DNA of 64,000 nucleotides. Source: Henricia sp. BOLD:AAB3569. Lineage: Eukaryota; Echinodermata; Asteroidea; Spinulosida; Echinasteridae. Shown here in pieces: positions 1 to 12,900 of the stretch; the first letter of the stretch is position 1, and each line of letters begins with the position of its first letter. The position numbers and the translations under genes were made by a program. The notes beneath the pieces are model-generated. The model did not search any database. It was not told where the DNA came from and worked only from the letters and a program-made list of their open reading frames with translations. The stretch is taken from positions 2,542,001-2,606,000 of the forward strand of contig JBBELK010000298.1 of assembly GCA_037783545.1 (NCBI GenBank), read 5' to 3'.

Positions 1-179
1 AAGAATATCGTACAAAAGCACTGATTAACCAATCACTTTGGAATCTCTGTTCTGCTTTTAAGTGGTTTCTTCCAAATCCGAAAAGACCTGGGGCCAATTT
101 TATAAAGCTGTTTAGCATTTTAAAAAATTGGCTTAATCAAAAATTTGTGTGTTTTTTAAAAGTAGGTTAATAGTCAAAA

Positions 180-247
180 TTGTATGTCAACTTGTGTTCT
201 TAGCAAGAATAGCTGATAGTCTTGTGAAGAACACAAGTTGACATGCA
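180..247. repeat. Short foldback
   Basis: TGTATGTCAACTTGTGTTCT is followed about 30 bp later by its near complement, AGAACACAAGTTGACATGCA. It is a stem of about 26 bp with a small loop in the intron left of the first RIMBP exon. The rest of 1-839 shows no exon. 420-520 resembles a repeat also seen at 55100-55190. Confidence 0.6.
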
Positions 248-634
248 ATTCCCACGAACGAAGTGATTCCCACGGCAATGAAATGTGATATTTCCTGTTT
301 CTGGGAGAATTCTGAGTAGGGGTCTTAGAATACTGATTTTGTCGGGTTTTCAACCTGATTGAGTCTGCATGGGATGAGCAGACCTCTGGAGCTGCGCGTC
401 TCAAAAACAGCCCTGGTGCCGGTTCTCAGGGGGCACATTTGGTGGAGTGGCGCACCCTGCCGCAGCACCTCTCATGGTGCAGTCATCCTTGCCACAAGAG
501 CTGTTCATTAACATTATTGATGTTACTGCTTGATAAAATAAGGTACACCTACCGACCTCCTATCTTTCGGTCGGAGTATGATTTGCGTTCCTTTTTTTAT
601 AACTGTATAGATTTTATAGAAGAACCTGTTAAGG

Positions 635-814
635 GAGCTGTTTGGGAGAATGTCACAATAGAAGTGCTAATAGGATGTGCGTCACGGCCGGGCAGCGAGC
701 CTAGACAAAGCAAGATAATTCTAATGAGTTCCTGATGGCGGCGATAATAATGGCAACAGTGCTTCGATCCTCTCGTTATAAAGCACTATATAAGAATAGC
801 TATAGCTATTATTA
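635..814 (+). mobile_element. SINE 3' portion
   Basis: It shares 'CCTGATGGC.GCGATAATAATGGCAACAG' and 'GCACTATATAAGAAT' with the fuller SINE at 17270-17620. The tRNA-like head is missing. The tail stops about 25 bp before the RIMBP exon at 840. Confidence 0.7.
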
Positions 815-839
815 ACCTACTTGTGTCTTTGCATGGCAG

Positions 840-956
840 GTCTCTCGCCGTTGTCCGTGTACAGAATCATTGTCAGGGCTAAGAGTAGGAGAACGTCTCA
901 AGACAATTCTCAGGAGAAGTTATCAACAGAGATAGAATTCAAAACACTTCCCGGAG
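840..956 (+). CDS. RIMBP: RIMBP exon: C-terminal strands of an FN3 domain
   Basis: The acceptor is tggcag before 840 and the donor is GGAG|gtgaga. Phase is 1 on both sides. It encodes 'GLSPLSVYRIIVRAKS' and ends 'EFKTLPGG', which are the F and G strands of an FN3 domain. The first half of this domain is outside the window. A SINE ends only about 25 bp before the exon. Confidence 0.9.
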
Positions 957-3900
957 GTGAGAAAAACAATTTTATTTTTCGCACAAATTTCAACCATTTT
1001 ATTGGGAAGAGCAAACATAATTGGGTAATTCCCAAAATTAGGAGTCCAAAAGTGTGACATGCTTTTTAAGATTTCCAAGTGTTTTTAATGATTGAAAGTG
1101 GTTTCCTAGTAGAAAATAATTATTTTTATTTGAACAAATGCCACTCAAACTTAATGTTTGTGTGTAGATATGGCACCAAGGTTAATGCAAACTCATGCTA
1201 CAAAATTGGCGTAGGTAACCCGGGACACCAAACTCCTATCCAATACCATGGAACAAATTATAAGCCTTTATAGTCTTTTGTTTTGAATATTTTTCAAAAA
1301 TCAGAAAACTAAATATTGAAGAAAATGATGCTGCCCCCTATAATCACAGGCCACAGTCTATTACTGAGAATTTGTGATTTTTGAAGCAGAGAGTGTCGTA
1401 CGTCACTGGGACACCAAACATTTTGGACCCCTAATTTTGGGAATTACCTAATTCTCAATAAAAAATAGCTAACAAATGTTTCTTAAAAAGCGATATGTGA
1501 TGTGATCGGGCTAATTGATTTATTTGACATCCAGCATTAAATTTGTGATTTTAACAGTTGTAAATAGGAAGCAGTGTCATTTTTTAAAAATTCAGAAATA
1601 ATGTTTTTCTTCTTAATTTTTCAACTTCACCTTTTATTGAGTTGGTTATATATAAAAAAGCTATATTTTGCTTTCAATTTTGATTTAAAAGTATCAAACT
1701 CCACTTGCCCTAATTTGGACTGTATTTATAAACCATAATGACAACCCACTAATAAAGCTTCATTGCAGCTGTTAAAACTTTGTGGAATTTTTAATATAAA
1801 TTTGTCAGATCCCATCTTTGACTTTGTGCGGTTTTTGCGACGTGAATTTGGATCCGAAATTAATTTGTTGAAGTTTTGAAGTAATACTACATTGCATTCA
1901 TAAATACCTTAGACAGTTTACGCATCCCTATTGGCTGAGAGCACGTCACGTTGCCAGTCTGAAACGGACGATAAAGACCGGCCAGTCTTAAACACTTTTT
2001 AGCCTGGCCCGCCCCGCAGTCAATCAACAATCCGTTTAAAATCGGGTAGGGTCCTGGATGCTGATAATGGCCCGAGCCGCAGGCTAGGGCCCCTAGCCGG
2101 TTTTACTTTACTGTACTTAACAAGCCTTGAATGGAGACCACAATTTTACTTATTTATTTCTATCTCAGGACGCTGGCTTTTTTCTTCGTGTGCATCAAAA
2201 CATAAAATGGATATTTCAACATTTTTTTTTTTTTTTAACCACCTCAAATTTTTACCCTGCCTTCCCCAATGGAAACCAGAGCCTAAACGCTCTAAAAAGA
2301 AAAAGAGGATTCTACCCTGTAAGTAATTATGCCAAGGTATTTGCTAAACGGACATGCCCCTCCCTAAATTTCTTTGTTACGTTCATTGTGTTTTCCTTCG
2401 AAGTGCCGAATTTGGTTTTTCGTTACTTTGCTGAGAAAGAAAGTTAAGAAAGACAGTTTGTTTACTAACATGTATTTTTAACTGAGTGACCTGAGTGACC
2501 TGTGAGTTATCTAAATCATGTTTAAGTTTTATTTCGTTTCAAATTTGAATTTGAACCTGGCACACCTGATTTGACTGATGAAGCTCCAGCCCTACAGTGC
2601 TTTCTTCAGAATAGCTTGTGCATTTAATTCTCCACCACAAAACAGCCCCAGAATTCAGTGGTAGAAAGTGGAATAGTTGGCAGCGATTCAGTTGGAATTT
2701 GTTTTTGATTAGCTTGTCTAGAGTCCTTTCCATCTCATGTGATGGCTTGAAGCCATTCTGGTAAAGCTACTTGTGTATTCTGTAGAAGTGTGAGAAATAA
2801 CTAATAGTTCTCAAATGTTTATCTTCCCCATGAAATTGAACCAAAGGGTAATTGTATTATTTGCAAATGAAACACTTTGACAAATTCCTGGAACAAATGG
2901 TATTACATAAGGCCTTTTCACACTATGAACGTTCAACCCGTGTCGAAATCTACACGGTTCCACCCCGTGTAGACTTTTAAAAATTTCAACACGGGTCCAA
3001 TCGGCTACGTTTTCACACTAAACGCAACACCGGCATTTTTTCTACATGTGTAAGGTTTCGACCCGTGTATCGTGCGATGTTTCACACTACACACACGGCC
3101 GACCTTAAACACGGGTCAAAAAATGAAAATTGTGCATTGCGGTGAGTCATCTCATTCTCCAAATATTGCTATTTCTTGTTCCATCGAGCTGTATTTGGAT
3201 AGAATTGTCAGCCCCAATGGCCAACATATAGCAGCTAACTCCTCTTCACTCCATGTCAGCCTTTTGTCTGATTTCAGGCCTGATTTATTGGACATACTGG
3301 AGAACAAAGTTGTTATACGTTTAGCATGGTAAAACATATAACGCACAAACAGTGAAACCCAAGCTTGTTTGCTCGTTGCAAAACAGCATTTACATGTACT
3401 ACAGTGCGATGCTACCATGCTCCAAAATCTACACGGGTCCAAACTTAACCCAGAGGCGTTCAGACTGTGGTTTTCAACACGTCAAACTTTTCTACATGTA
3501 CACTGGTCGAGAGCTCTCAACCTCCCGAGGTGGGTTAGTTTCAACACGGGTCGAGCGCTCTACACGGGTCAGTGCCGTGTTGAAATTTTGTAGTGTGAAC
3601 AGTGAACACGTGTCGGACCCGTGTACAACCCGGAGATTTTTTTTATAGTGTGAAAAGGCCTAAAGAAGAATGTTGGAAAACTAGCCTGCACAAATTTCAG
3701 CTATGAACATGCGCATGCACAATATTTCTAAAACCTTTAAAACCTTGTTCATGCTCATCTTTAAAACCAACTTTGGTTGTTAAAGATAACATTTTGGTCA
3801 GAAAAAAAAAGGCGTTTGTTAAGATATCAACACTTTAAGAAAGGTTTTGCTTGTCAAATTGCAAATAATACAACTCCCTTTAATAAAGGAAGGATTTCAA

Positions 3901-6900
3901 AATGAGTGTAAACATTGATTTTGAGAGAATTTCTTCTTGTTTTATGTACTCAATATCCACCGTCTTGATAAATGTTTAGCGCTTGTTTAGGCAAAACGTC
4001 TCTACAATACATAATATTAGGCTCCAAAGGAATGATGTGAAAACAATTATAAACTGGCTAGTAATGTGTATGTGTGTCACAAGGTGTAAACAATCCCCAT
4101 TGTATTTGCCACATCATCAACACAAAGTGGTTATTTAAGTTATAAATATTCATCTACGTGTACTGTGAATTATTCATTCATAAATACCTTAGACAGTTTA
4201 CGCATCCCTATTGGCTGAAAGCACATCACGTGGGCAGTTTTAAACAAGCGATAAAGGCACAGTCAGTCTTAAACACTTTTGAGCCTGCTAGCGGCCGTGC
4301 CTGCGCTCTGGTCGGCGCGTATGAAACACGCACAAGCACACAGAAACTGCACTCTCTAGAAAGCAAATTGTGCACTGTGACAAGTACCCAGTCGTGTGCG
4401 TGCGGTTATAACACGCTTGCATTACACGTAACATGCGCGATCGAACAAAAGCATATCGAACGCGGTGTTGACACTGTGGGTGTAGAAAGTTAATGCAAAA
4501 CATGGCAAAACGACGAGCTAATTTTGGTGAGTTTTACCGATTTACGCAAAAAGGTATTTATGCATGGGATTAAAAGTAGATTTGATCAGTTTTAAACAAT
4601 CCGTTTAAAACCGGCTACATGTAGGGTCCTGGGCATTGATAATGGCCTGCGCCTTAAGCTTGGGCCATTATCAGTGCCCAGGACCCTATCCGGTTTTAAA
4701 CGTATGTTTAAAACTGGCCAGACCTACTTTTAAGTCCCTAATTCAAGTTGCAAATCTTCATCTACCCTGTATGCCCTTGTTAAGCCCCATGGGGACATCC
4801 CTTCCAATTCCCTTTGAGTTACGTGACCTACGATCGCTTTGTCCACATAAACTGTGTGTTTCATTTCTTGATGTGCTATATTTCGTGATTGTGGATTTTG
4901 AGAGATATAAAAAAAAAAATAGGATTGACAAAGGTACTCACACCAACTTCATTTTTAACCAGGTCTTCCCGATGCACCTTTGGATGTTCAAGTCAAGGCC
5001 GGCGCTTCGCCTGCTGTCTGTATTGTAGAATGGCTTCCAGTCACTATCACAACGTCCGGACTGTCTAACGGTGCTGTCGTAACCGGCTACGCTGTGTACG
5101 CCGAGGACACAAAGGTGGCGGAAATTCACTCGCCAACCGGTAAGCGGGGCTCTCAATCGGAAAGTTGTGGGTTCAAGCCCCACTATGGCCAATGTGTTTG
5201 TGTCCCTTGGCAAGACACTCAATCCCAATTTACTCGTCGACCCATGCGATATGGGAGCGATATGGGAGCTGTCGGGGAAATGTTACAATCTAAGTGTTGA
5301 TAGGATGTGTGCCATGGCCAGGCAGCATGCTTAGGCGAAGTGAAATGATTCTGATGATTTCCTGATGGCAGTGGTAATTATGGCAACAGCGCTTATTATT
5401 ATTAAACTCCAGGTGGAAATGCGCAAAGGTTGTGGGTTCGAAACAACTAAAGAGTATTTTTACCCCTGAGCAAGGCACTTAACCTCAATTACTCCATCCT
5501 TTGGATGAGGTGTAGCGGTAAATGTGTAGGTCCAGTATTATTTTGTTTTTAATGCACCTAAACAAATCTCAGAGCATTCGTTAGCAAAGAGAAGGGATTC
5601 CTCTCACTGTCTCTGGCTTGGCTGCCAAAGGCGCTGCCCCTATGTTTCTCGATGTCCAGGCGGTTAAAGATAGTATACATGATTGGTAAACTGTTACAAA
5701 TAGTTGTATCCCCCTGTGTGATTGAAGATATGCATGATGATTAAAACCAACCTGAGCAAAAACCAGCTCCGTACTTCGTCTAACTTTTAAGAAAACAGTC
5801 AAAAAAGGGTTTGCAGTCATTTCGCCCCCAAAACCACTTCGCCCTGAACCATTTCGCCCTGAACCACGGCCTGTGCACGAAGTGGATTTGGGGCGAAGTG
5901 GCATTTGGGCGATGTAGTGATTAGACGAAGTGATTTGGGCCGAAATGGCACTCGAGCAAAATGGTTTTGGGGCGAATTGAATTTTGGTCTCATGAGACGA
6001 AAACTAATTGTTTTACTCATTTCTCAAAGACTATAGCACTTCAGACAAAACCATTTCAGGGGAAGTTTTCTACGGTCATCATGTTTATATTGTGTAAGTT
6101 AGGCATAAATCTGTGAACATTTCTGATTTTCGAGATACTAATCATGTATACTGCCTTTAAAGCACATTGAAATGTTGGCAGACATGAAATGTGCTGTATA
6201 AGAACTTAGAACTGAAATATGAATTTGAGGGGCACCATCTATAAGTATTTCCCTCTTGAGGACCCATATATTTATTTGGTATTAACAAAATAAATGAAAA
6301 ACAAATAAATAAATGACGTGTTATAGACAGTATCATCAGTATCCCCTACCAATTGTCCTTCCAGCTGACAGGGTGTCTGTAAGTCTCAACAAGATCAAGC
6401 TTCTCTCAGCCCGAGACGTCGTGGTTCGGACATTATCTCCCAACGGATTCTCCATCGATTCGGTGCCAGCACGGATACCCCCAGTACTCATGGAGGAGAG
6501 GCGTGGGGAGGCTACGCTCAGAGCTATGGAGGCAAAGGTATTAAATCAGTAATGCTTCATTGTTCAAGCTGTTTGACTTTATACATATGTTTCAGTTTTT
6601 TTTAGATATTCCATTAACATCAAGGATGCTTGATCAAGCATCTTTCAAGCCACAATACAACAGTTGTACGTTGTAGCAGCATTTTCTTACCTTTTTGGGC
6701 AAAAGCTATCTTATGAGAACAGTACAAGAGAATTTCTTTAAGTTTGAGATAAACTGAAAACATCTGAAAGGAATTATTAACTTATTTTTCAAATAGGCCC
6801 ATTAGTGTGGAAAGACCCACTTCTCTCTTGAAGTTGATCTTGTAAATGTTATGTGTATGTTTGGCAAAGTGCCGATTTGAATGAGCTCAAAGAAGACATA

Positions 6901-9900
6901 GTTCTAAGGTGTGGACTAAGGCTGTTACAAATTGCGGCGCCAGTTACATAGATAAATACATGTAAAATAAAGTTCTTTTTTTTCTGCATTTTTACTGTCT
7001 TTGGCTTTGCCTAGTTTTATTTGAACATGCATTTATTTAATGTCATACCCGATAACTCAAGTGTCCCTTTTTTGTAAGCTGTCCCCACGCCATAACTTTC
7101 ACAGCAGATGCCGTCGTCGTTATAAATACCGTCATCTGAAGATTAGGCACAGAGTGAGTGGCCTTCCCCCGCTCCACTGACAGGGGTGGGTGATTTTGGG
7201 ATGCTGTGCTGTGTGCTTTTCTCCAACATTTATAATTAGCAGTGCTCTGTTATGGGCTGTTGCCTTATCCATTCCAATCATACATTCAGAAGTAGTCAGT
7301 CACCAGCACCTCAAAGTTCAATTATTGAAATTTTACCAGGTTTTTGAAGTTTTTAAATTGAAACTTTTCTCCATTACTTACCATTGGTGAATTTTATGAA
7401 CCAATCACTTGTTGATTTTTGTATACATAAATTGAGAAAATGATCTATTTTTTTTCAAATGTATTTTTCATGTGAAATTTTCTTTGAACTTGAATGTTCA
7501 GAGAAAATAACGCCAATAGACTTGTGTACACGTAATGATTTTCCAAAACTGCAGATGGCTTTAAGCAGCAACCTTTTCTACATCTTCAATGAATTCATTT
7601 TGGTGAATGCAGAGTCCCTTTCTCGGCCAAATTTGTGGCATGACCGCGTGTTTCTTACGATGTGTTGAAAAAATTATTGGGTTGCAGTGAGAAATATACA
7701 GAAACCATAATGTGAGCTTGTATTTGAACAATGCATTGCACCTTTATTTTGAAAAATTTTTTTTTTTCCAAGCTCAGGGTGTTTACCACGAGCCCTGCAA
7801 GTGGTTTTCAGTTGTAATAAACATTATATACCATTGTCATTCATTGTGTGCAAGTGTTGCAACTGGCTAAAGTTATCAAGAAGAATTTTGTGACAAAAAG
7901 GTTGGTTTCTGAGTTTGGTTAAATTGTAGTGTTGGCAGCAAGGTAGGTAGCCTTGAGTGAAGCAAACTTAGGCCGAAAAAAAAAGATGTTCTGTCTCTGG
8001 TCAGTGCGCGCGTCGATTTCAAGCATGCTTGTCAATACTTTTTTTCCTGCGGCAGCTAAAACAGCACCCTCTATTGCCGCAGCGCCTCACATTTTCTAGA
8101 CTGATCGCCAATCCTGTAGACTACGAAGGGAATGGGAACAAGTCCATGTATTTTCCCGGGTAGCTCGACCTCGTACTCAGGGCAATAGATTCGGACGATG
8201 CTGATATCGAATGAGAACGAATGATAGTGAGTATGAGGTTGTTTAATCAGCTACAACAATGGCGGCTAGTTCTCACGTGACACAACAAGGAATTGCGATT
8301 GTGAATTAGAGCGTGTCTGAGCTGAGCTGAGCTGAATACTGAAATATGCCACTTATTTCCGTGTCCATTGTTTGTGGAGTGAAAACTCTCAGAACATTCA
8401 GTGTTGTGACGGCTCTGCATAGGCCTTACTGTGTACGAATCTGTGTGGGATGGAGGGAACAAAAATAAAAGGGGGAAAAAAGACTGCATCGCAACATCAA
8501 TTTAGGAACTTTGGTCTGACCAGAGACATAATATCTTCTTTTTTGTTTGCGTTAGATTTGACTGCCAAAGAATCATGTTTTCACCATTCCATAAACCCAT
8601 TCATACTTTGGTGTGACTGTTCACTTTTTCAACATTTTAAAATGATTGTCGTAGGTCACACATGTTCAAAACAACCAGTCCAGAATGAAATTTATCGGTG
8701 CACATGAGCTTGGTCATGCCCAACACACAAACATTTCATGCAACATATGAAATAACTGACATTGCTGTGCAGCCTGTTACAGGGAATGAATTGAAATTTT
8801 CATGCTATTTTTTAAACACCCTGATTATAATTTTTGCCATATCCACTGGTTTTCCTTCTATACAGTATTCCCAGCAATCTAACAACATGTACCACGGTGC
8901 CGATGACAATGACAGTTCAAGCTCTGAGGAGATACGCCACGATGCCAGTGGGACGTCATCGAACATTAAGCCACCGGCAGCGACCAGTAGTGGCAAGGCA
9001 GTCGAAACTTCCACTGATAAAGATGATTCAGCTAAGGTTAGAAAAAAATCCACGACATTAAAAGTATGCAGGATTTGTAAAGTCCCAAAATTATGATTAT
9101 GTAATTTTTTAGGGATAATGACCCAGCAGCCGATTTCACGAAACTTTACGCAATTGCGCAAGTCCACTTACGCCATAACTTGCGCAATAACTTGCGCAAT
9201 AACTTATGGCGTAAGTGGACTTGCGCAATTGCGTAAAGTTTCGTGAAATCGGCTGCTGGCACTTATCAGGATGAATTATTTCGATACAAATGTGGACAAA
9301 TGTCCTTGAGTTTGGGAAATCTAGATGCAGTGAAAAACAACTTGGCTCCACCGGGATTCGAACCACGGACCTTCAGTTTAACGTGCCTACTGTTGTTCTT
9401 CACGTGAGTTTAAATTTTAATGAACCATTTGACTGAAACAAATCCTACTCAAATGAGAGATAGGAGAGGTTCTGACTGTCCAATTGAGTGAATTCTGCCT
9501 GAGGTATATTGTCTATCTTGTCTATGACCCCGTTCTCACTAAAGAAGTCACTTCGTTCGATGATGATTCGACGTAGAGATTTTCTGATGAGAATGCACGC
9601 CTCTTCATTCGATGATGATTAGAATCTTTTCATTCGACGAAGCAAATAAGCTTCAATAGACAAAGAGGTCACTTCATTCGACAAAGACCGCTTCATTCGA
9701 CGAAGACCGCTTCATTCGACGAAGCAAATTTCTAATACAAACGCTCCCTTCGTTCGACGGGGCGATATTTTTGGTATACTTGGGGTCACGTCGGGTCTTA
9801 AGGTCACAATTTTAGTAGACTGGTTTCCTGTCCTCGTATTACTTTCCCTTCGTCGTATAGTGAGAGCAGTATGTCGCACATGGACAGGGGACCAGTCTAC

Positions 9901-12900
9901 AATTTTACCCTGGAAGTGTAAAAATCAATCAACAGAGGGCGTCGCACAGCTTCATTCGATCTTCGTTTAGCAGTTGCCTAATGTGTACGGTACCGCTCTT
10001 CATTCGATCTTCGTTAAGTGAGATGAGAATGCACGCTTCGTTAACTAACTATGATTAACTAATCATCGTCAAACGAAGCGATTTCCAAGTGAGAACGGGG
10101 TCTTTGATTTGTGTAAGGTTAGCCAAACTCTGATTTATATGAGGAATTTGAATAAGGAAAATGTTCCAAGTGATTTTTGTCTGAGATATTTGAAAATTCG
10201 ACTTATCCAAGATTTACTGTATTTCCAAACTTCAAGGAGAAAAGATTATTTTAATCCAACCTTATTTCAATCATCTCTTTAGAAGACAGATAACCGCGTT
10301 CCCCGCGAGGACTACACCTCAGACAGTGATCGATCCGAGCTATCGGACATCGCGGAGGAGGCAGAAGAGGAACTATCGGATTTCGCTGATGGCAGCCTGC
10401 CAGGGTTCAGCGAAGACAGTGGAACCAAAGCCTACAAGAGGCTGAAACGCAAGGAGGATGAGCAGAAGAAAATGGTACAGGAAACGCTCAAGGTCAGTCG
10501 GTCAACGGTTTGCGTCTGTCACTTGTGAGTGGATAGGTTAAAGCACCATACTTATAGCAGTTCAACTTAAAATTTGTACATTTCACATTTCATGAGAACA
10601 CCTGCATGCACATCTTGGGATCTCAAGAATTTTCCACTCTGCTAAGGCGGCTGTTGCATTCATCAAACATACGCCCGAGTCATTTTGATGTAATTTAATC
10701 CATTTGGTCATGTTATGCCGAAATAAAACATTTCTTTTCTTTCCAGAAATTGTACTGGTTCTGTTCCTTATGACTGTCCCCAGGCGCAGATCCAGAGGGG
10801 AAAGGGGTCAAAACCCCCCTGCTCTGACTATTTTTTTAAATTTTATTTAATGCATTTTGTGCATCCGCTAAAAGCCGATATGACTGGCTACCCTCCCTCC
10901 AAATTAGAACTAAAATTGTATTTCTTTTGTTTGGGGGTGAGGGACTAGGGGGAGAAGGCACGCAGCACACACCCTCCCCCCCCCCCCCCCCCCCCGCCCC
11001 CTCCCCCACCCTCCCCCACCCCCCCTCTGTGTACCTAAAGCGCCCCTGCCTCTAGCTATGGGGGATGTACAGGGAAGGAGATCCTAGTCTTTATTTACTT
11101 CTACAGCCTTCTTTGTGTCATATATAGAATCGAATCTTAATCCATTAATACCTGGGGTGTATTTGCCCTATATTGGTTGCGACAAACCCCATCTGATGGC
11201 ATTTTACACATTGTCCTGTTCGTAGTTCAACGCCAAGCCTGACCTAGAGCTGGACACAGACCCCGAACTCGAGATTCTCAACCGATCAGACAAGTGTCGT
11301 CCCATTCAAGTCATACGACAGCAGAGTGATTTTGAGAGGGAGACGGAGCAAAGTCCGCACAATCCTGTACTGGAACCGGTTCCCATCAAACAGAGTAGCC
11401 AAGGAGGACCAGCCGTGCCACACATTGGTGAGTGTTAAATCCCAAATAGACCGTATCGAATAGCCGCCATTTCGTGGGGCACCTTTTGTTACTTAAACCG
11501 TTTAACAATGGAAGCACAATATGTGCAACCATGCATGTCCTCAAGGAAACTGCACCACGCAATGGGGGATATTCGATACGGTCTATACATCATTTGCAGT
11601 TACCCAAAATTTTACTTTACGAGTTGACAAGAAAAACCAACTAAAAGTGCTGATTACAGGTTGCACACCATTAAATAGGGCTCCCATAGGAACCAATGCT
11701 AAATGCCCAATTTTCAAAAATCATTTAAAAATACTCACAACTCTCTAAGCTTCTCAGGACAACAACCAGAATACTCACTGATTTCTCATCTTTTTAATTC
11801 TGTTCAATTTTATGGGGGTAATCTGTCACTTTTATTCCCTAATTTCCACTTGAAACAAAACTACCCCTAACAACAGTGAAACTTGCTAATCAGACCTGCA
11901 TCCATTTTGGAACAAATTTAAAGGCACATACGCTACTGGGCAAAATAGGGCTACTTTTAGGAGCTATAGTGTCTAAAATGTTTATAGTTGGAAGAAAAAA
12001 TACCCCACATCGCGACGATAGTCATATTCTACACAAGACCACACTCGTTCAGCTCGCAACTCTCCCTAATAAAGAAGAATTTGAGGGCATACAAAATATT
12101 CATGAGCTCGGTGCACAGATCTCTGCCTATTTACTTGGGTGCACCCTGCAGTGATAACCAACACTACACCGTTTGTTTTCCTTGTAAAATGATACCTTTG
12201 TGGAGAAATTGCCTAGAAAAGGTTGTGTGAATCTAATGCCTTGAAATCCAACTTTTCTAACCATCAGAAATCACCCACCAAGACGAGGCTCGCAAAGCGG
12301 CCGCTTTAGAGAAGCGTTCAGAACCCACCGGCCAATCGTCAGCCCCGACACCATTCACTGATCCCAAATCCCGTCCGCCCAGCGAACCCCACCAACAACC
12401 CCGCCCAGCATCGCCACGCAAGAGCAGTCTCGGCGAGGACCGACAAGGTCCCCGCAAACCGTACCCCAAAGACTACGATGCCAAGTCCAATAACAACAGA
12501 CAACGAAAGCTGTCCGTGGACTCGCGGACGGACGAGACGGGAACGTACGAGACGGGAACATACGAGGATGAGGAGGATTATTCGGTCAGCGAGGGACCGG
12601 AGGAACTATATGATGATTCAGTGGTTCGATTCTTTATGGCGATGTATGATTATGATCCTACGGCAATGTCGCCTAATTATGATGCAGTGGATGAAGAGCT
12701 GAGTTTTAAAGAAGGGGATATTATTAAGGTATATCTCATTCATTTGATCAAAAAAATGTTGTAGTCAAATTCCCAACTGTAGTCAAATTTGAAAAATATA
12801 GGAAAAAGTGCATTCATAATATACAGGGGCGGATCCAGGGGGAGCATGGGGTGCGCACGCTCCCCCTTTTCAAAAAATAAATAAATAAATTTTAAAAATC

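Larger units (their letters stand above)
957..4962. other. RIMBP intron filled with repeats
   Basis: No exon is seen. It contains a TIR element (1021-1451), a dispersed repeat (1896-2112) with a longer copy at 4175-4735, and a TAA-flanked MITE (2911-3660). 1460-1890 and 2120-2900 are AT-rich with nothing I can name. Confidence 0.6.

Noticed and set aside
5581-6020. Frames with repeated FRPK/HFAP/QNHFA peptides (also near 15235, 19130, 50237)
   Set aside because: They are translations of the TTCGCCC minisatellite inside the TTAA MITEs.
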